Source: Dasypus novemcinctus
Lineage: Eukaryota; Chordata; Mammalia; Cingulata; Dasypodidae
Direction of reading: 5' to 3'
Assembly (NCBI RefSeq): GCF_030445035.2
Contig: NC_080677.1
Location: forward strand, 153,389,169 to 153,453,168
Length of the DNA stretch: 64,000 nucleotides
The notes beneath the pieces were generated by a model. It was not told where the DNA came from and ran no database searches. It saw nothing but the letters and a program-made list of their open reading frames with translations. The first letter of the stretch is position 1. The number at the start of each line of letters is the position of its first letter. Shown piece after piece: positions 36,892-49,299 of this stretch. The position numbers were made by a program, and so were the translations under genes.

Positions 36892-37600
36892 TCCAGCCCC
36901 ACCTCTGGCAGGGAGGAAGCTGGGGGAATTTGCACCAGCCTCTCTGGGCAACTGTAGTTACCTTTGGGCCACATGGAATAGATTGTTGGGCACCTGTGGC
37001 TCCATCCCTACCTCCCCTGACAGGATAGGAAGGGGGCACTGTTTCCCCAACCTCTCTGGTAAACTACAGGCACTTTTAGCTAACAGGGACCAGCTTTGGG
37101 GGCACTCCTATGGCTCCATCCCTGCCCCTGACAGGGAAGGAGAAGGGACTGCATTCCCTCAGCCTTTCTGGGCAACTGCAGCTGATTTCAACTGCACAAA
37201 ATAGATTGTTGGACACATCTATGGCTCCATCCCTGCCCCTGACAGAGCAGAAGGAGGGACAGTACTCCCTCATTCTCTCTGGGCAATAGCAGTCACTTCT
37301 TACATGTACAGACTAGATTGTTGGGCACTCCTGAGGTTCCATTCCCACCCCTTATATGGAAGGAGGGGGCCTGGCACTTCATCAGTTTACCTGGGCAACT
37401 GCAGTCAGTTTTGACCCCCAAGCTTCGTTTGCTACCCACACCTGCAGCTCTGTCCCCACCCCAGGCAGGGGAGGAAGGGACATGGTGCTTCAGCAGTCTC
37501 TCCAGGCAACTACAGATGGTCTGCACAGCTTGGATTACCGCACAAGGCTGTGGCTCCATCCCTACCCCTAATAGGAGAGAAAAGTAAGAGAAACTTCATC
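36892..37600 (+). repeat. Tandem repeats of about 111 bases in an L1 5' UTR
   Basis: Seven diverged units are seen, each containing a GGCTCCATCCCTGCCCCTGA-like phrase, a GGAAGG...CTTCCTCAGCCT...CTGGGCAACTGCAG phrase and ATAGATTGTTGGGCAC. The anchor phrase recurs at about 36892, 37001, 37115, 37226, 37338, 37449 and 37555, with spacings of 109, 114, 111, 112, 111 and 106. The position between an L1 leader and ORF1 suggests promoter monomers like those of rodent L1. Confidence 0.85.
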
Positions 37601-40600
37601 AGATTCTGGGGCCATGTGGACAGCTTCAGTCTCCATGGCTCATAGCACCAACTGCATCCTTGGCTCCTACTCGACAATCAACAAGGGAGAAAAGGGAAGA
37701 AACAGATGAAAAAGAGTAGAAAAAGTTCAGATTGGCTAAACATGAGCCACTGTAAAGTTCCAAATTAATTTGAACCAAGTATCAAAGAGGGGCTGTAGCA
37801 CAAAGTCAATCAAATAGAAAGCCCTAGACTAAAGAGAGAAACTGTGCCCAGAATAAATATATCTAATAAATCAGATGCCAAGACCAACAAAAATTACAAT
37901 CCATACCAAGAAACAGGAAGATATGGCCCAGTTAAGGCCAAAGATAAGTCTCCAGATGACATAAAGGAGTTGAGACAACTAATCATAGATATTCAAACAA
38001 ATCTCCTTAACAAATTCAATAAGATGGCTAAAGAGATTTGAACAGCTTTGAAGAGGCCAGAGAAAGGATCAGTGAGCTTGAAGACAAGGCCTCTGAAAGC
38101 AAACATTAAAAAGAACTGAAAAAGAAAAGAATGGAAAAATTGAAAAGGGTCTAAGGGAACTAGCTAATAGCAAGAGATATGCAAACATATGTGTCATGGG
38201 TGTCCCAGAAGGAAAAGAGAAGGGAAAGGGGGCAGAAGGAATTTTTGAGGAAACAATGGTAGAAAATTTCTCAACCTTACTGAAGGACAAAGATATCCAT
38301 GTCCACAAAGCACAATGTACTCCCATCTGAATAAATCTGAATAGAGCTACTCTGAAACACAAACTAATCAGAGTGCCAAATGCCAAAGACAAAGAGAGAA
38401 TTCTGAGAGAGTAGTAAAAGAAAAGTGATTCATCACATACAAAGGATGCCAAAAAAAATTAAGTGGTGATTTCTCATCAAAACCATGGTGCAAGAAGGCA
38501 ATGGTATGATATATTTAAGATACTGAAAAAGAAAAACTGCCAGTCAAGAATCTTATATCCAGCAAGATTTTCTTTCAAAATAAGGACAAATTTAGTATAA
38601 TCACAGATAAACAGAAACTGAGAGAGTCTGTAACCAAGAAACCAGCTTTGTAGGAAATACTAAAGAGAGTACTGCAGTCTGGAAAGAAAAAACAAGAGAG
38701 AGAGAGCCTTAGATGAGAACCGAGAAATGAAGAATACATCAGTAAAAGTAACTAAAAGTGCAAAAAGTGGCAAAAATAAAATGACAGATAAAATTCAAAG
38801 GTCAAAATGGGTGAAATGAGAACTCTGAATGGTAACTGATTAAACTTTCCAATCAAAAGACAGACTGGCAGAAAGGATAAGAAAATATGAGTCATCTATA
38901 TGCTGTCTACAAGAGACTTGCCTTAGATGCAAGGATACTAATAGATAGAAAATGAAAGGCTAGAAGAAGATATTTCACACATGCAGAAAAAGAAAAAAAA
39001 AAGCTGGAGTAACTATACTTATACCAGATGAAATAGACTTTAAAAGCAAAGCAGTTATTAGGGACAAGGAAGGTCATTGTTCATTAATAAAAGGGGGAAT
39101 TAACCAGGAAGAAAATTACAGACCAATTTCTCTAGTGAATATAGATGCAACAATCCTCAACAATATACTTTCTAATTGAATCCAAAAGCAAAGTAAAAAG
39201 GATTACGCATCATGATCAAGTGAGTTTTATCCCAGGAGTGCAATGGTGGATCAACACAAGAAAATCAATCAGTGTAATACACTATATTAATAAATCAAAG
39301 AAGAAAAATTACATGATCCTTTCAATTATGCAGAAAAGGTATTTTAAAAAATGACTTTGTTGATAAAAACACTCTGAAAGATAGGAACATAAGGAAACTT
39401 TCTCAATATGAATAAGTGCATATAGGAAAAACTCAGAGTTAATATTTTACTCAATGGTGAAAGACTGAAAGTGTTCCCATTGAGTTCTGGAACAAGACAA
39501 GGATGCCCATCACCACCACTGTAATTCAATATTGTGCTAAAAGTTCTAGCTAGAGTAATCATACAAGAAAAATGAAAGTCACTCAAATGAGGAGAAGAAA
39601 AACTAAAATTCTCGCTATACACTGATGATATGATCCTATACCTAGAAAATCCAAAAAGAAATCCCCAACAAAGATACTAGAGCTAATAAATGACTTCAGC
39701 AAAGTGGCTGAATACACATAATTCAGTAGTGTTCCTATACACTACTACTGAGCAATATGAGGAAGAAGTCAATAAAAAATTTCCATTTATAATAGCCACT
39801 AAAAATAATCAAATATTTAGGAATAAACTTCCTAGGACATATAGGACCTGTATTCAGAAAACTACAAAACTTTGCTAAAAGAAATCAGAGATGACCTCAA
39901 CAAATGGAAGTCCATGTTCATGGATTGGAAAACTAAATATCTTTAAGATGTCATTTCTACCCAAAGTGATTTACAGATTCAATTCAATCCCAGTAAAAAT
40001 TTCAATACTTTTTATTACAGAAATGGAAAAGTCAATCATCAAACTTATTTAGAATAGCCAAAATATCTTTAAAAAGAACAAAGTTAGAGGACTCATACTT
40101 CCTGACTCTAAAGCATAGCTCTTAACTACAGTAGTTAAAAAAAGAAAAAAGGAAAAAAAAAAACATGGTTTTGGCATAAAGACAGACAAATTGACCAATG
40201 GAATCAATCTGAGAGATCAGAAATACACCCTCACATCTAGGTCAAGTGGTTTTTTACAAGACTGTCAAACCCACCCAGCTGGGCCAGGATAGTCTGTTCA
40301 AAAAATGGTCTTGGGAGAACTGGATATCCACAACCAAAAGAAAGAGAGCCCAAATCTCAACCTTATACAAAAATTAACTAAAAGTGGACCCAAGTATTAA
40401 ATATAAAAGCTAGAACCAAAAAAATCCTAGAAGAAAATATAGGGAAACATCTTCAAGATCTTATGAAAGGTGGTGTTTCTTAACCTTAAACCCAAAGCAA
40501 GAGCAACCAAAGAAAAAAGTATATAAATGTGACTTCCTCAAAACTAAACATTTTTGCCATTCAAATGACTTTGTCAAGAAAGCAAAAAGGCAGATACACG

Positions 40601-40639
40601 ATGGGAGTAAATATTTGGAAAGCACATATCTAGTAAGGG

Positions 40640-41087
40640 CTTTTTGTTTTTGTTTTGTTTTGTTTTGTTTTTTAAAGATTTATTTTTTATTTATTTCTCT
40701 CCCCTTCCCCACCCCCACCCCAGTCATCTGCTCTCTGTGTCCATTCACTGTGTGTTCTTCTGTGACCACTTCTATCCTTACCAGTGGCACCAGGAATCTG
40801 TGTTTCTTTTTGTTGTGTCATCTTGTTGTGTCAGCTCTCCATGTGTGCAGTGCCATTCTTGGGTAGGCCGCACTTTCTTTCATGCTGCGCGGCTCTCCTT
40901 ACGGGGCGCACTCCTTGTGCGTGGGGCTTCCCTACATGGGGGACACCCCTGCATGGCACAGCACTCCTTGCGTGCATCAGCACTGTGCATGGGCCAGCTC
41001 CACAGGGGTCAAGGAGGCCCGAGGTTTGAACCTTAGACCTCCCATGTGGTAGGCAGATACCCTATCCATTGGGCCAAGTCTGCTTCC
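40640..41087 (-). mobile_element. DAS-like SINE in L1
   Basis: Reverse orientation with a (TTTTG)n tail at 40642-40672. TCTAGTAAGGG flanks it at 40629-40639 and 41088-41098. Confidence 0.93.
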
Positions 41088-41189
41088 TCTAGTAAGGGTT
41101 TGATTTCCATGTTACATAAAGAGACCTGCCCAGGACAACAAACAAAATGATGATGACAGACTAACACCCATCCCAAAAACCAAAGATTG

Positions 41190-41562
41190 GGAAACGGACT
41201 TTGGCCCCGTGGTTAGGGCATCCGTCTACCACATGGGAGGTCCGCGGTTTAAGCCCTGGGCCTCCTTGACCCGTGTGAAGCTGGCCCATGCGCAGTGCTG
41301 ATGCACGCAAGGAGTGCCCTGCCACACAGGGGTGTCCCCCGCGCTACGCGCAAGGAGTGCACCCATAAGGAGAGCCGCCCAGCGCGAAGGAGAGAGCAGC
41401 CTGCCCAGGAATGGCGCCGCCCACACTTCCCGTGCCGCTGACGACAACAGAAGCGGACAAAGAAACAAGACGCAGCAAATGGACACAGAGAACAGACAAC
41501 CAGGGGAGGGGAGGGGAATTAAATAAATTTTAAAAAATTTTAAAAAAATTAAATTTAATTTA
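41190..41562 (+). mobile_element. DAS-like SINE in L1
   Basis: Head GGAAACGGACTTTGGCCC. Target duplication AAAACCAAAGATT against AAAAACAAAGATT. The body lacks a short piece near 41340 compared with 50480. Confidence 0.9.
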
Positions 41563-43598
41563 AAAAAAACAAAGATTATCTATAACTGCAGTTCCTTCCA
41601 TTTGCCTGATAAGATCTAAGACCCCTTACAATCTGAAGCAGAGCAGGCTTCACCATTCCCAAATCCTCAAGACTGAGTAATGAACAAATATAAGGGGCAA
41701 TACAACCATAGACCAAAGTAGACTTATAATTATTGTAGTAATGGAAAAACTTGTAACATTGATATAAAGATCGTGGATACCAGAGTTTCTGAGGGGAGGT
41801 GGAGGGAAGAATAGGTGTAAGATGAGGCATTTTTAGGGCATTAAAATTGTTCTGAATGATAATGCAATGATGGATATAGGTCATTATACATTTTGTCAAA
41901 ACCTATAAAATTGTACAGTGTAAAGTGTTAACCATTATGTAAACTCTAGACCATGGTTAGGGACAATGTTTCAATATTGGTCCTCAATTGTAACAAATAT
42001 AGCACACTAAGGTAAAATGTTATTATTAGGGAAAAAATGAGAGGGGATGGGGTGGGGTATATGGGAATCCCCTATGTAACTTTTCTGTAATCTAAAACTT
42101 CTTCAAAAATGAAGTTAAAAAAATAATAAAAATATCATAAAACTTAATGATAAAAACATAAGCAACCCAATTTAAAAATGAGCAAAAGACTTTGACTAAA
42201 CATTTTTCCAAAGAGGAAATCCAAATGACCAAAAAGCACATGAAAAGATGCTCAACATCACTAGTTATTGGGGAAATGCAGATGAAAACTACAATAAGAT
42301 ATCATTTCATGCTTTACAGAATGGCCATTATTAAAAAAAAAAAACTACAAGTGCTGGAGAGGATGTGGAGAAATAGGTACTCTCCATCACCACTAATGGG
42401 AATGTAGAATGGTGCAGCCTCTGTGGAAGGGTTTGGTGGTTCCTCAGGGAGCTAAATATAGATCTGTGGTATGATCAGACAATACTACTACTAGGAATAT
42501 ATTCAGAAGAACTGAAAGCAGGGTTTAAAACACATATTTGCACACCAATGTTCACAGAAACATTATTCACAACTGCTAAAGTATGGAACCAGCCCAAGTG
42601 TCTATCAGCCAATGAATAGATTTTTAAAATGTGGTATATACGTACAAGGGAATACTATTCAGCTGTAAGAAGAAATGAAATCAGGATGCTTATTACATGG
42701 ATCAACTTTGAGGATATTATGTTGAGTGAAAAAAGCCAGACACAAAAGGACTAAATAACCAAATAAACTAAATAACAATGAGTAAACTAATGGAGGTAAA
42801 CTCTAGAGTATAGGTTACCAGGAGATAGAATGTGGGTTGAGAGTGAGGAGCTGAGGCTACATGTACATAGAACATTTAATAAAGGGGCTTATAAATGCAT
42901 GGAAATAGAGTTGATTGTAACACATAATAGTGAGTGTAACTAATACTACTGATTTATAAAAGTGATTGTGGCTGAAAGGGGTAGTTTATCAATTGATACA
43001 GGATAATCTAGGGACTGTAAAACAGTGATTTCAGTGGTGGCTGAGGATTGTCGTTAATAGTACAAATACAAGAATTCTCTTCTATTACAAAGTGTTAAGT
43101 ATATGGGAAAAATACAACTAATGTAACTAATGGACTATAGTTAACAATAGTATTGTAATATTTTTACAAAAATGGGAAAGAAGATAATATATCGATTCCA
43201 AGGGTCAACAATAGGGGGACATAAAAGGGTATGGGCTTTTTCCTTCTGGAGTAATGAAAACATTCTAAAATTGACTCAGATAATGACAGCACAACTCTGT
43301 GATCAAAGTGAGAGCCAATCACTGTACACTTTGGATGAACTGTACAAGGCATAGGACTGTATAACACAGGGAACCCTGTGGTGGATGGTGGATTGGTTAA
43401 CAGTACTAATATGAGAATGTACTCTCATGAACTATAATGAGTATACAATACTAATACATGGAGTTGCTAATTGCATGGTTTGTGGGAAAAATACAGCAAA
43501 AGTAAGATATGGATTACAGTTAGCAGTAATGTTTTGACAATGCTCTTTGCATTTCAACAATGCAAAGTATTGGTGGTGGGGAGATGTTGAGAATCCTG

Positions 43599-43988
43599 GG
43601 GAAACAGATTTGGCTCAATTGATAGAGCATCCGTCTACCACATGGGAGGTCCAGGGTTCAAACCGAGGGTCTCCTGACCCATATGGTAAGCTGGCCCATG
43701 TGCCGTGCCATGCAGGGGAGTCCCCCACGTAGAGGAGCCCAACAAGCAAGGAGTACACCTCAGAAGGAGAGCCGCCCTGTGCAAAAGAAGTGCAGCCTGC
43801 CCAGGAGTGGCACCACACACAGAGAGAGCTGACACAGCAAGATGATGCAACAAAAAAAGAGACACAGATTCCCAGTGCTGCTGACAAGAACACAAGCGAA
43901 CACACAGCAAATGGACACAGAAAGCAGACAAACTGGGGGGTGGAAGGGGAGAGAAATAAATAAAAATAAATAAATCTTTTTTTAAAAA
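43599..43988 (+). mobile_element. DAS-like SINE in L1 3' UTR
   Basis: Head GGGAAACAGATTTGGCTC. TGAGAATCCTG flanks it at 43588-43598 and 43989-43999. Confidence 0.93.
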
Positions 43989-44139
43989 TGAGAATCCTGT
44001 ATGGCGTACATGATTGTTCTGTAAACTCACAGCTTCTCTAATAAAAAAATTAAGGTCAGATTTAAGTAATTAATGTTTCTACAGAAAATGGGATACTATA
44101 GACCTGCATTTGTTGATTGCATAATAAACATGACTCACT

Positions 44140-44500
44140 TTTTGCAGAGGTAAGATCTAGTGTTCAGAGAGTCATCCAATAAATTGCATAGAAATGGGAA
44201 TTTCTATGCAATTTCAGAGCATAAAAATTGGGAATTTTTAAATTTTACAGAAATTATGACAAAAATTAATGGTTTTGCTTTACCATATTTTTGCAAAACA
44301 TAAACATCAAAACAAAATAATATCACAGACTATTTTCAAAGATAACATACAAAATCAAATAATAGAAAGTATAGGAGATGTGGTAAATAAAATCACTTTG
44401 AATAAGGTTTTAAAAGATAAATATTACTCAATTATTTTGGATACAATCCTGACTATAAGTCATGTAGAGCAGGTAATTATTACTATTTATTACTAATTAT
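44140..44500 (+). pseudogene. hAT transposase relic (DUF4371-like domain)
   Basis: A broken plus-strand frame, with one open run of 75 codons at 44269-44496, reads IQNQIIESIGDVVNKITLNK then a KDKYYSIILDTILTISHVEQ segment. This follows the pattern of hAT transposases and ZMYM/ZBED-type derivatives (IQNE-I...IG...I...I..K.FSII.DET.DIS..EQ). Two codons of the DET motif are changed. Upstream, AISEHKNWEFLNF continues the homology in another frame. It is a short old relic, with no terminal repeats found. Confidence 0.65.
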
Positions 44501-44984
44501 TACTATGTCAACATTTTTGGGGATTTTAACCTATAAGATGACATAACTAGAGAAGGATCATATACATGTCTAAGAGACTATTTACAAGAAATAAAAATAA
44601 AAATAATATATATGGGGCCAGGGTCCTCAATGCCTCAAACAGAAAATTCTCAGAAACAAAAATTCTAGAACATTTTATACAACTAGTCAGTACATTTTTA
44701 AAACTTGTTAGTGAACAACACAGCACAAATATCTTTTGATAACACTGAAAATTTTTATTTTATCCAAGAACTATACAACAATTTTCTGGCTTCAGTGAAA
44801 CTCTGAGGTAAACTGAAAGCGCAGTGACCACACATAAATTTAAAATTACAGTCAAATATGGAACAGAAAAGACAATCTGATGTCAATGTCACTAAACACC
44901 CACTTTAAGGAAGAACACAATGCTCTTTTGGAAATTGTTCATGATAATAATAAAAATATACATTAGAGAACTTAAGCCAGAGTT

Positions 44985-45610
44985 CCCCAGTGGAAAAAAG
45001 CATTTTTAATTTATTGTCTCAACAGAGTTAGACTCATTTGTGGTTTCCCTACACATGGTTCTTCTGCCCCTTCTATTTGAACCTATAGTTAATACTAGAG
45101 TTAATAGGTGTATGTCCAAGAGACTTAAACTTTGGGTTGTCCATGTACAATTTGGGCCCTGAATCTCAACAAATTTGCCACACCTACTCTCCAGTTCATT
45201 GGATTCACCCAGAACAATTTTCAAGGAGATGAAGGTGAACAATGACCATCTCAAGAAACAGAGTCTGGAAATGCAAGCAAGATAGTCCCATCCATCTGCT
45301 CCATGGGATCTAAGTCCCCTCTCAATTAAAGGTAGAGTGGGCATCACCATCCAGAATCCTCATGATTGGCGAATGAACAAAGGACTAGAGTAGACTTAAC
45401 TGTTATTCTGCTATAGACATATTGTGGTTCTAGCAATGGAAGAAATGTTATGATTGATGTGTAGGCAGTGGCCCCTGAAGTTCTGAGGGGAGGGAAAGGG
45501 AAAAAGAGCTGTAATTTGGGGGCATTTTCAGGACTTGGGAATTATCCTGAATGATGTTGCAATGACAGATACAGGTCATTATATATCTTGTAATAACTCT
45601 AAAAATGCAC
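44985..45610 (+). mobile_element. Old L1 3' UTR fragment
   Basis: A diverged relative of the 54552 and 21720 3' UTRs (for example AGAGTTAGACTCATTTGTGG). No open frame of interest. Confidence 0.65.
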
Positions 45611-45849
45611 TCTATCGAAATTTCTGTCCTTCACGTTACCAAAAGTCTACGTCTCTGTCTTGAGGCCCCAGGGGAAAAAAGATGTTTATGAAATAAATGG
45701 TAATTTGTGTAAATAAGCTTTAAGGTTCCCAAAATATGCAAATTGGTATTAATTTATTCAGAGATGTACATTGCTGTGTACATAATATTTAGAGATTAAC
45801 TCATAGCATTTAAATTTTTTTTTCATTTTATATGAGCATCTATATTGTA

Positions 45850-46036
45850 CAGGGTGTCTTTGGACATAGGGAGACGGCCACGCGGGCCACAGGAGCCCCC
45901 AACCCACCAGCCCCTCTGCCCCTCCGCACGGACTTTCCTCGCCCTGACCGCGTGCTCCACCTCAGGTTTTCACTTTCCGCCAGGGAGCAAGAACGAAACG
46001 ACAAAAACTCTAGAAAACCATAAAACGCTGCAATGC
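45850..46036. other. Small isolated GC/CpG-rich block
   Basis: About 190 bases contain roughly ten CpGs between AT-rich flanks. There is no coding resemblance on either strand. It could be a small promoter, a remnant of a retrocopied 5' UTR, or a misassembled piece. It directly abuts the G24 run. Confidence 0.45.
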
Positions 46037-46060
46037 GGGGGGGGGGGGGGGGGGGGGGGG
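46037..46060 (+). repeat. Homopolymer of 24 G
   Basis: There are 24 consecutive G on the plus strand, an extreme run for a mammalian genome and a potential G-quadruplex. It is also a typical place for sequencing or assembly error. Confidence 0.95.
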
Positions 46061-46319
46061 AGTCTAAATCCATTTGTCAATTTTAGTCATCCTACCTTAT
46101 TCAGCATTTGACACAGTTCTTCACTCAGTCCCTCCTCTTCGATAAATTTTCTTCATTTTGCTTTCACCTCATCATCTCCTTAATTTTACCTTCTCATTCT
46201 TTGTCTCATTTACCGTTTCTCCTCTCTCAGACCTGTTAATATTTGTGTGTCCTTGTCTTCTATATATACATTGACTCACTTGGTGATCACTTATTATGTT
46301 TATTGTTTCTTTTCTGTCT

Positions 46320-47240
46320 TCCTACCTTCTCTTGCTAGAAAGTAAGTTCCTTGAGACCAGGGACCTACCATCCCCTCCCTTCCCCTCCCACAGCTTCAGG
46401 GTAGATCACATTCTGAGCTAAATCATTTTGCCAAAAGGTAATTCAGTTTATAGTGAAACCAGAATTAATGAGTCCTTTGGAAATGAAATTGATTTTTTTA
46501 AAAGTTAGTGTGTTCAAACCAAAACAAACTGTTTTAAAGAAGTTAGGCAGTGAAAATGGGCACAGTTAGGAAGATGCGAAGAAAGAGTCTACACTGATGG
46601 ATGTATGGATATGACAACTTTGATAAAGTTGAAATGCATTCCAGAATACTGGATAAATGCTGATTCTTAAGCCTTGGTTTTTAGGGTCATATTTCTCTTT
46701 TTACTCTTAATTCTTATAGCCAGTAAGTCACCAACCATGTTAATTCAATATCTTAAATATTTCTTGGACTCATGCACTCATCTGTCACTACTACTGATTT
46801 CCTAGTTTAGGCACTAATCTCTTAATTACCTGGACTGTGGTTGGGCTCTCTTCCTCCAGTTGGCCATATCTCTACTTCATCTTAAAAACTTCCACTAATG
46901 ATTTTTCAAGTACAGATCTTATCATGTCACCTTTGTGCTTAGTCATTTGAAGGTTCCGCTAGTCCTAATATGATAAAATCCAATTTATTAGGAAGTCACA
47001 ATTTGGTCCTTCCTTAACTGTACAACCCCAGCTCTGGCATTCTTCTACATGTACCCTAAATCCCATCATATTGGATTACTTTTCTTGGTGCCTATTTATA
47101 CTGTTAAACCCACTTGAAGTTTTTCACCCTCACTTTTTACTTTCTGTTCTCCATTCCACCCATCTGTACCTTCCTTGCCATTGATGGTCTTAAAGCAGGA
47201 TAATGATTGCTTTGACTGTGTTTGAGCAGGGAATGTAAAT
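46320..47240 (+). repeat. Ancient L2/MIR-like stretch
   Basis: Phrases such as AAGTTCCTTGAGACCAGGGA and GATCTTATCATGTCACCTTT, common in L2-type repeats. Very diverged. Confidence 0.45.
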
Positions 47241-47289
47241 TTTGGCAGTCATGTGAAAGATGGATTGGTGAACAGAGAGTAGGAGCAAA

Positions 47290-47360
47290 GACTAGGGTAG
47301 TGGTTTTCAAACTTTGTGTGCATCAGAGTCACCTGGAAGACATTAAAACAGATTGCTATT
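47290..47360 (+). repeat. MER5A-like hAT fragment
   Basis: GTGGTTTTCAAACTTTGTGT, CATCAGAGTCACCTGGAAGA and AAACAGATTGC match the MER5A (Charlie) pattern. Confidence 0.75.
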
Positions 47361-47929
47361 TCAATAAATTTCAATAAGGGTGATGGAGGTGAAAGCTTGA
47401 TTGAGTTAAGTTCAAAAGAGAATTGTGAGAGAGGAAATGGAGATAGTATGATTATAGGCAACTCCAGAGAAATTCTGCTACAAAACAGTAAAAGAAAAAG
47501 TATGGTAGTAGAGGGAGGAAATGCAGTCAAGAGGAAGGTTTTTTGTTGAGAAAAAATAACAAATAACATGTTGGTATGCTGATGGAAGTGATCCAATAGA
47601 AAGCAAAATATATGATCTGGAAAGAGGGAAATTCCTGGGATGATACCTTGAATAAACAAGAAGAAATGGGCTTTAATGCACAAATAGGGGGGTGGGCTTT
47701 AGTTAGGAAAGTTAATCTATGGGGACAGGCAGGAAGGCAGAGATGTGGGCTACCTCAAAGAATAAGTGGGGGGAAAAAAGAATGGTTTTTTAATGTAACA
47801 TTAAAAAAAAAAAAAAAGGATGGGATGGACCCTTGTTAAAAAAATGACCTAACAAATGGATCCATGAAGCTCACACAAATACAAACACATCTACATATAA
47901 TGAATTCTTGTATTTACAAGAAAATGAGG

Positions 47930-48310
47930 CAAGTCAGAAGAGGAAAGTGGAAAAGGGGAAAGGGGGAGGAAGGCAGTGAGCGCACCATCTCAGGGGCAAC
48001 AAAAAGCACTATAGGCTGCCAGACCCGAGCTATTGTGGACAGCCAGGCCTGAGCTATTAGTGTGAAACACAGAAAATAAGTGATAACATCTTATTCTGCC
48101 CAAGGGGAGGGGACAGAACACACTACCCCTAACCCCTTTCCTACCAACTGAAGCTACAAGGCAACAAGACTCTCCCGTTTGTCATCTGGCACGCCTATTC
48201 ACTAGTAAGAGTGCCCTCACTCACATCTTGAGTGTGTACTTTCACTTCTTTCAGTTTGCAATAAATTCTCTGCTTGCTTAATTTGTGGCCTGACTTTTAA
48301 ATTTTTTCTC
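47930..48310 (+). repeat. Possible solo LTR
   Basis: CAATAAATTCTCTGCTTGC near 48260 has the form of a retroviral polyadenylation region. The left edge is unclear. Confidence 0.4.
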
Positions 48311-48354
48311 ACAAGTAGCCAAGTACCTGTAAACCACACCCGGAAACAAAACAA

Positions 48355-48460
48355 CTTAAGGATTTTACATATATTGCGTCATTTAACCCTCCTAACAATC
48401 CTAGGTGGTGGATTGATATCATAATTTCACCATTAATTTGCCCAAGTTTATCAGTCACTT
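48355..48460 (+). repeat. MIR SINE fragment
   Basis: TTTACATATATTGCGTCATT, AACCCTCCTAACAATCCTA and a TTGCCCAAG phrase match MIR order. Confidence 0.75.
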
Positions 48461-48649
48461 TCCACCACCACGAAAACTGTTTTTGCGGTTTTACCATTAA
48501 CTTGGTGTTCATTTCAAACCCTTTAATCATACAAGATACAAAAGCGGGGAAATCAGCTGTGGAATGAGAGCTAAGATGTGCCCTAGATCCTGCATCAAAA
48601 GACGTGACACACAACTGTCACGAAGGCAGTCACGCATGGGGGAAAATGA

Positions 48650-48994
48650 CAGTTTGCGAAGAGACTGATGAAAGCCGCCCATTTTGAGGCGGGAAGTGCC
48701 TCACCACGGCTCCCCCGGTAGCAGTATACCTGCTGAGGCTGTTCCAGGTCAGGTTACTGGGAGTCGAGGCTGGCTCGAAGGTGAAACTCTGGGCCAGAGA
48801 AAGTTGGAAATCCAGAGCCTGCCAGACTTCCTTCAAGATGGAAGCCGGCACACCCTGCAGACTCCAGCCCTGCGTTTGGTACAAAATGACATTTGTGCTG
48901 GAAGGTCGGGACTTTGCGCCCCCAGGCGGTAGCAACGACCGCCGGACGCGCGCCCGCGGGGACGGGACGTTGACGCCACGTCCCTGACGCCGGA

Positions 48995-49033
<39 letters not shown>

Positions 49034-49270
49034 CTCTCGAGGGCGCGAGCCGCGCGTCAGAGGGACGCCGCCGCCGCGGTTTTGACCGAGTGAAAGAAGT
49101 GGGTGGTTTCCGGAACTGCTGCATCTGCAGAAACCACGGTGTGCAGACCTTCGCTCACGAGCGCAGGAACAGTCAGCTGGAGAAGGGAAAGTAAAACCCC
49201 GGCCTGGTCGCGCCTTCGCCAACGGGTTTCCTAGTCAAAACCTGAACCTGGGCCGCCATCTGCCACTGCC
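48650..49270. promoter_or_regulatory. CpG island, candidate promoter
   Basis: About 600 bases are rich in GC and CpG in an otherwise AT-rich window. Visible sites include an E2F-like GGCGGGAA at 48688-48695, a YY1-like CAAGATGG at 48834-48841 and a GCCGCCATC at 49252-49260. There is a pure CCG run at 48997-49032. Possible splice donors exist on both strands (minus: AGCAG|GTATAC near 48727; plus: GAAG|GTGAAA near 48780). It lies about 38.5 kb upstream of the first CCDC7 coding exon on that gene's transcription side, so it could start a long 5' non-coding CCDC7 transcript, a divergent neighbour or a lncRNA. Open frames across it contain a glycine or alanine run from the triplet repeat and are not convincing proteins. 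Confidence 0.7.
48997..49032. repeat. (CCG)12 trinucleotide run in CpG island
   Basis: Twelve uninterrupted CCG triplets (GGC on the other strand) lie inside the CpG island. Such runs are common in 5' UTRs and promoters and are length-unstable. Confidence 0.95.
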
Positions 49271-49299
49271 TCAAGCTCTTCGGTACGAAATTTTGAAGA

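Larger units (their letters stand above)
36355..44060 (+). mobile_element. L1 with tandem 5' UTR repeats and three SINE insertions
   Basis: 5' leader (GAGGGAGGGTCAAGATGGC) from about 36355, tandem 5' UTR units 36892-37600, ORF1 pieces 37840-38450, ORF2 from about 38840. A deletion near 39107 joins endonuclease-side to polymerase-side sequence. The polymerase motif is LYTDDMILYLE near 39617-39650 (ADD changed to TDD). The ORF2 C-terminal part is at 42140-42660 and the 3' UTR runs to about 44060. SINEs interrupt it at 40640, 41190 and 43599. Repeat order suggests that a second, older L1 3' UTR piece is merged at 41570-42130. Confidence 0.78.

Noticed and set aside
36892-37600. CRISPR-like array
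   Set aside because: Whole 111-base units repeat without unique spacers, in a mammalian L1 5' UTR.
48630-49222. Minus-strand frames of 129-164 codons with polyglycine or polyalanine
   Set aside because: Produced by CpG-island composition and the CCG run. No domain, and no plausible conserved start.
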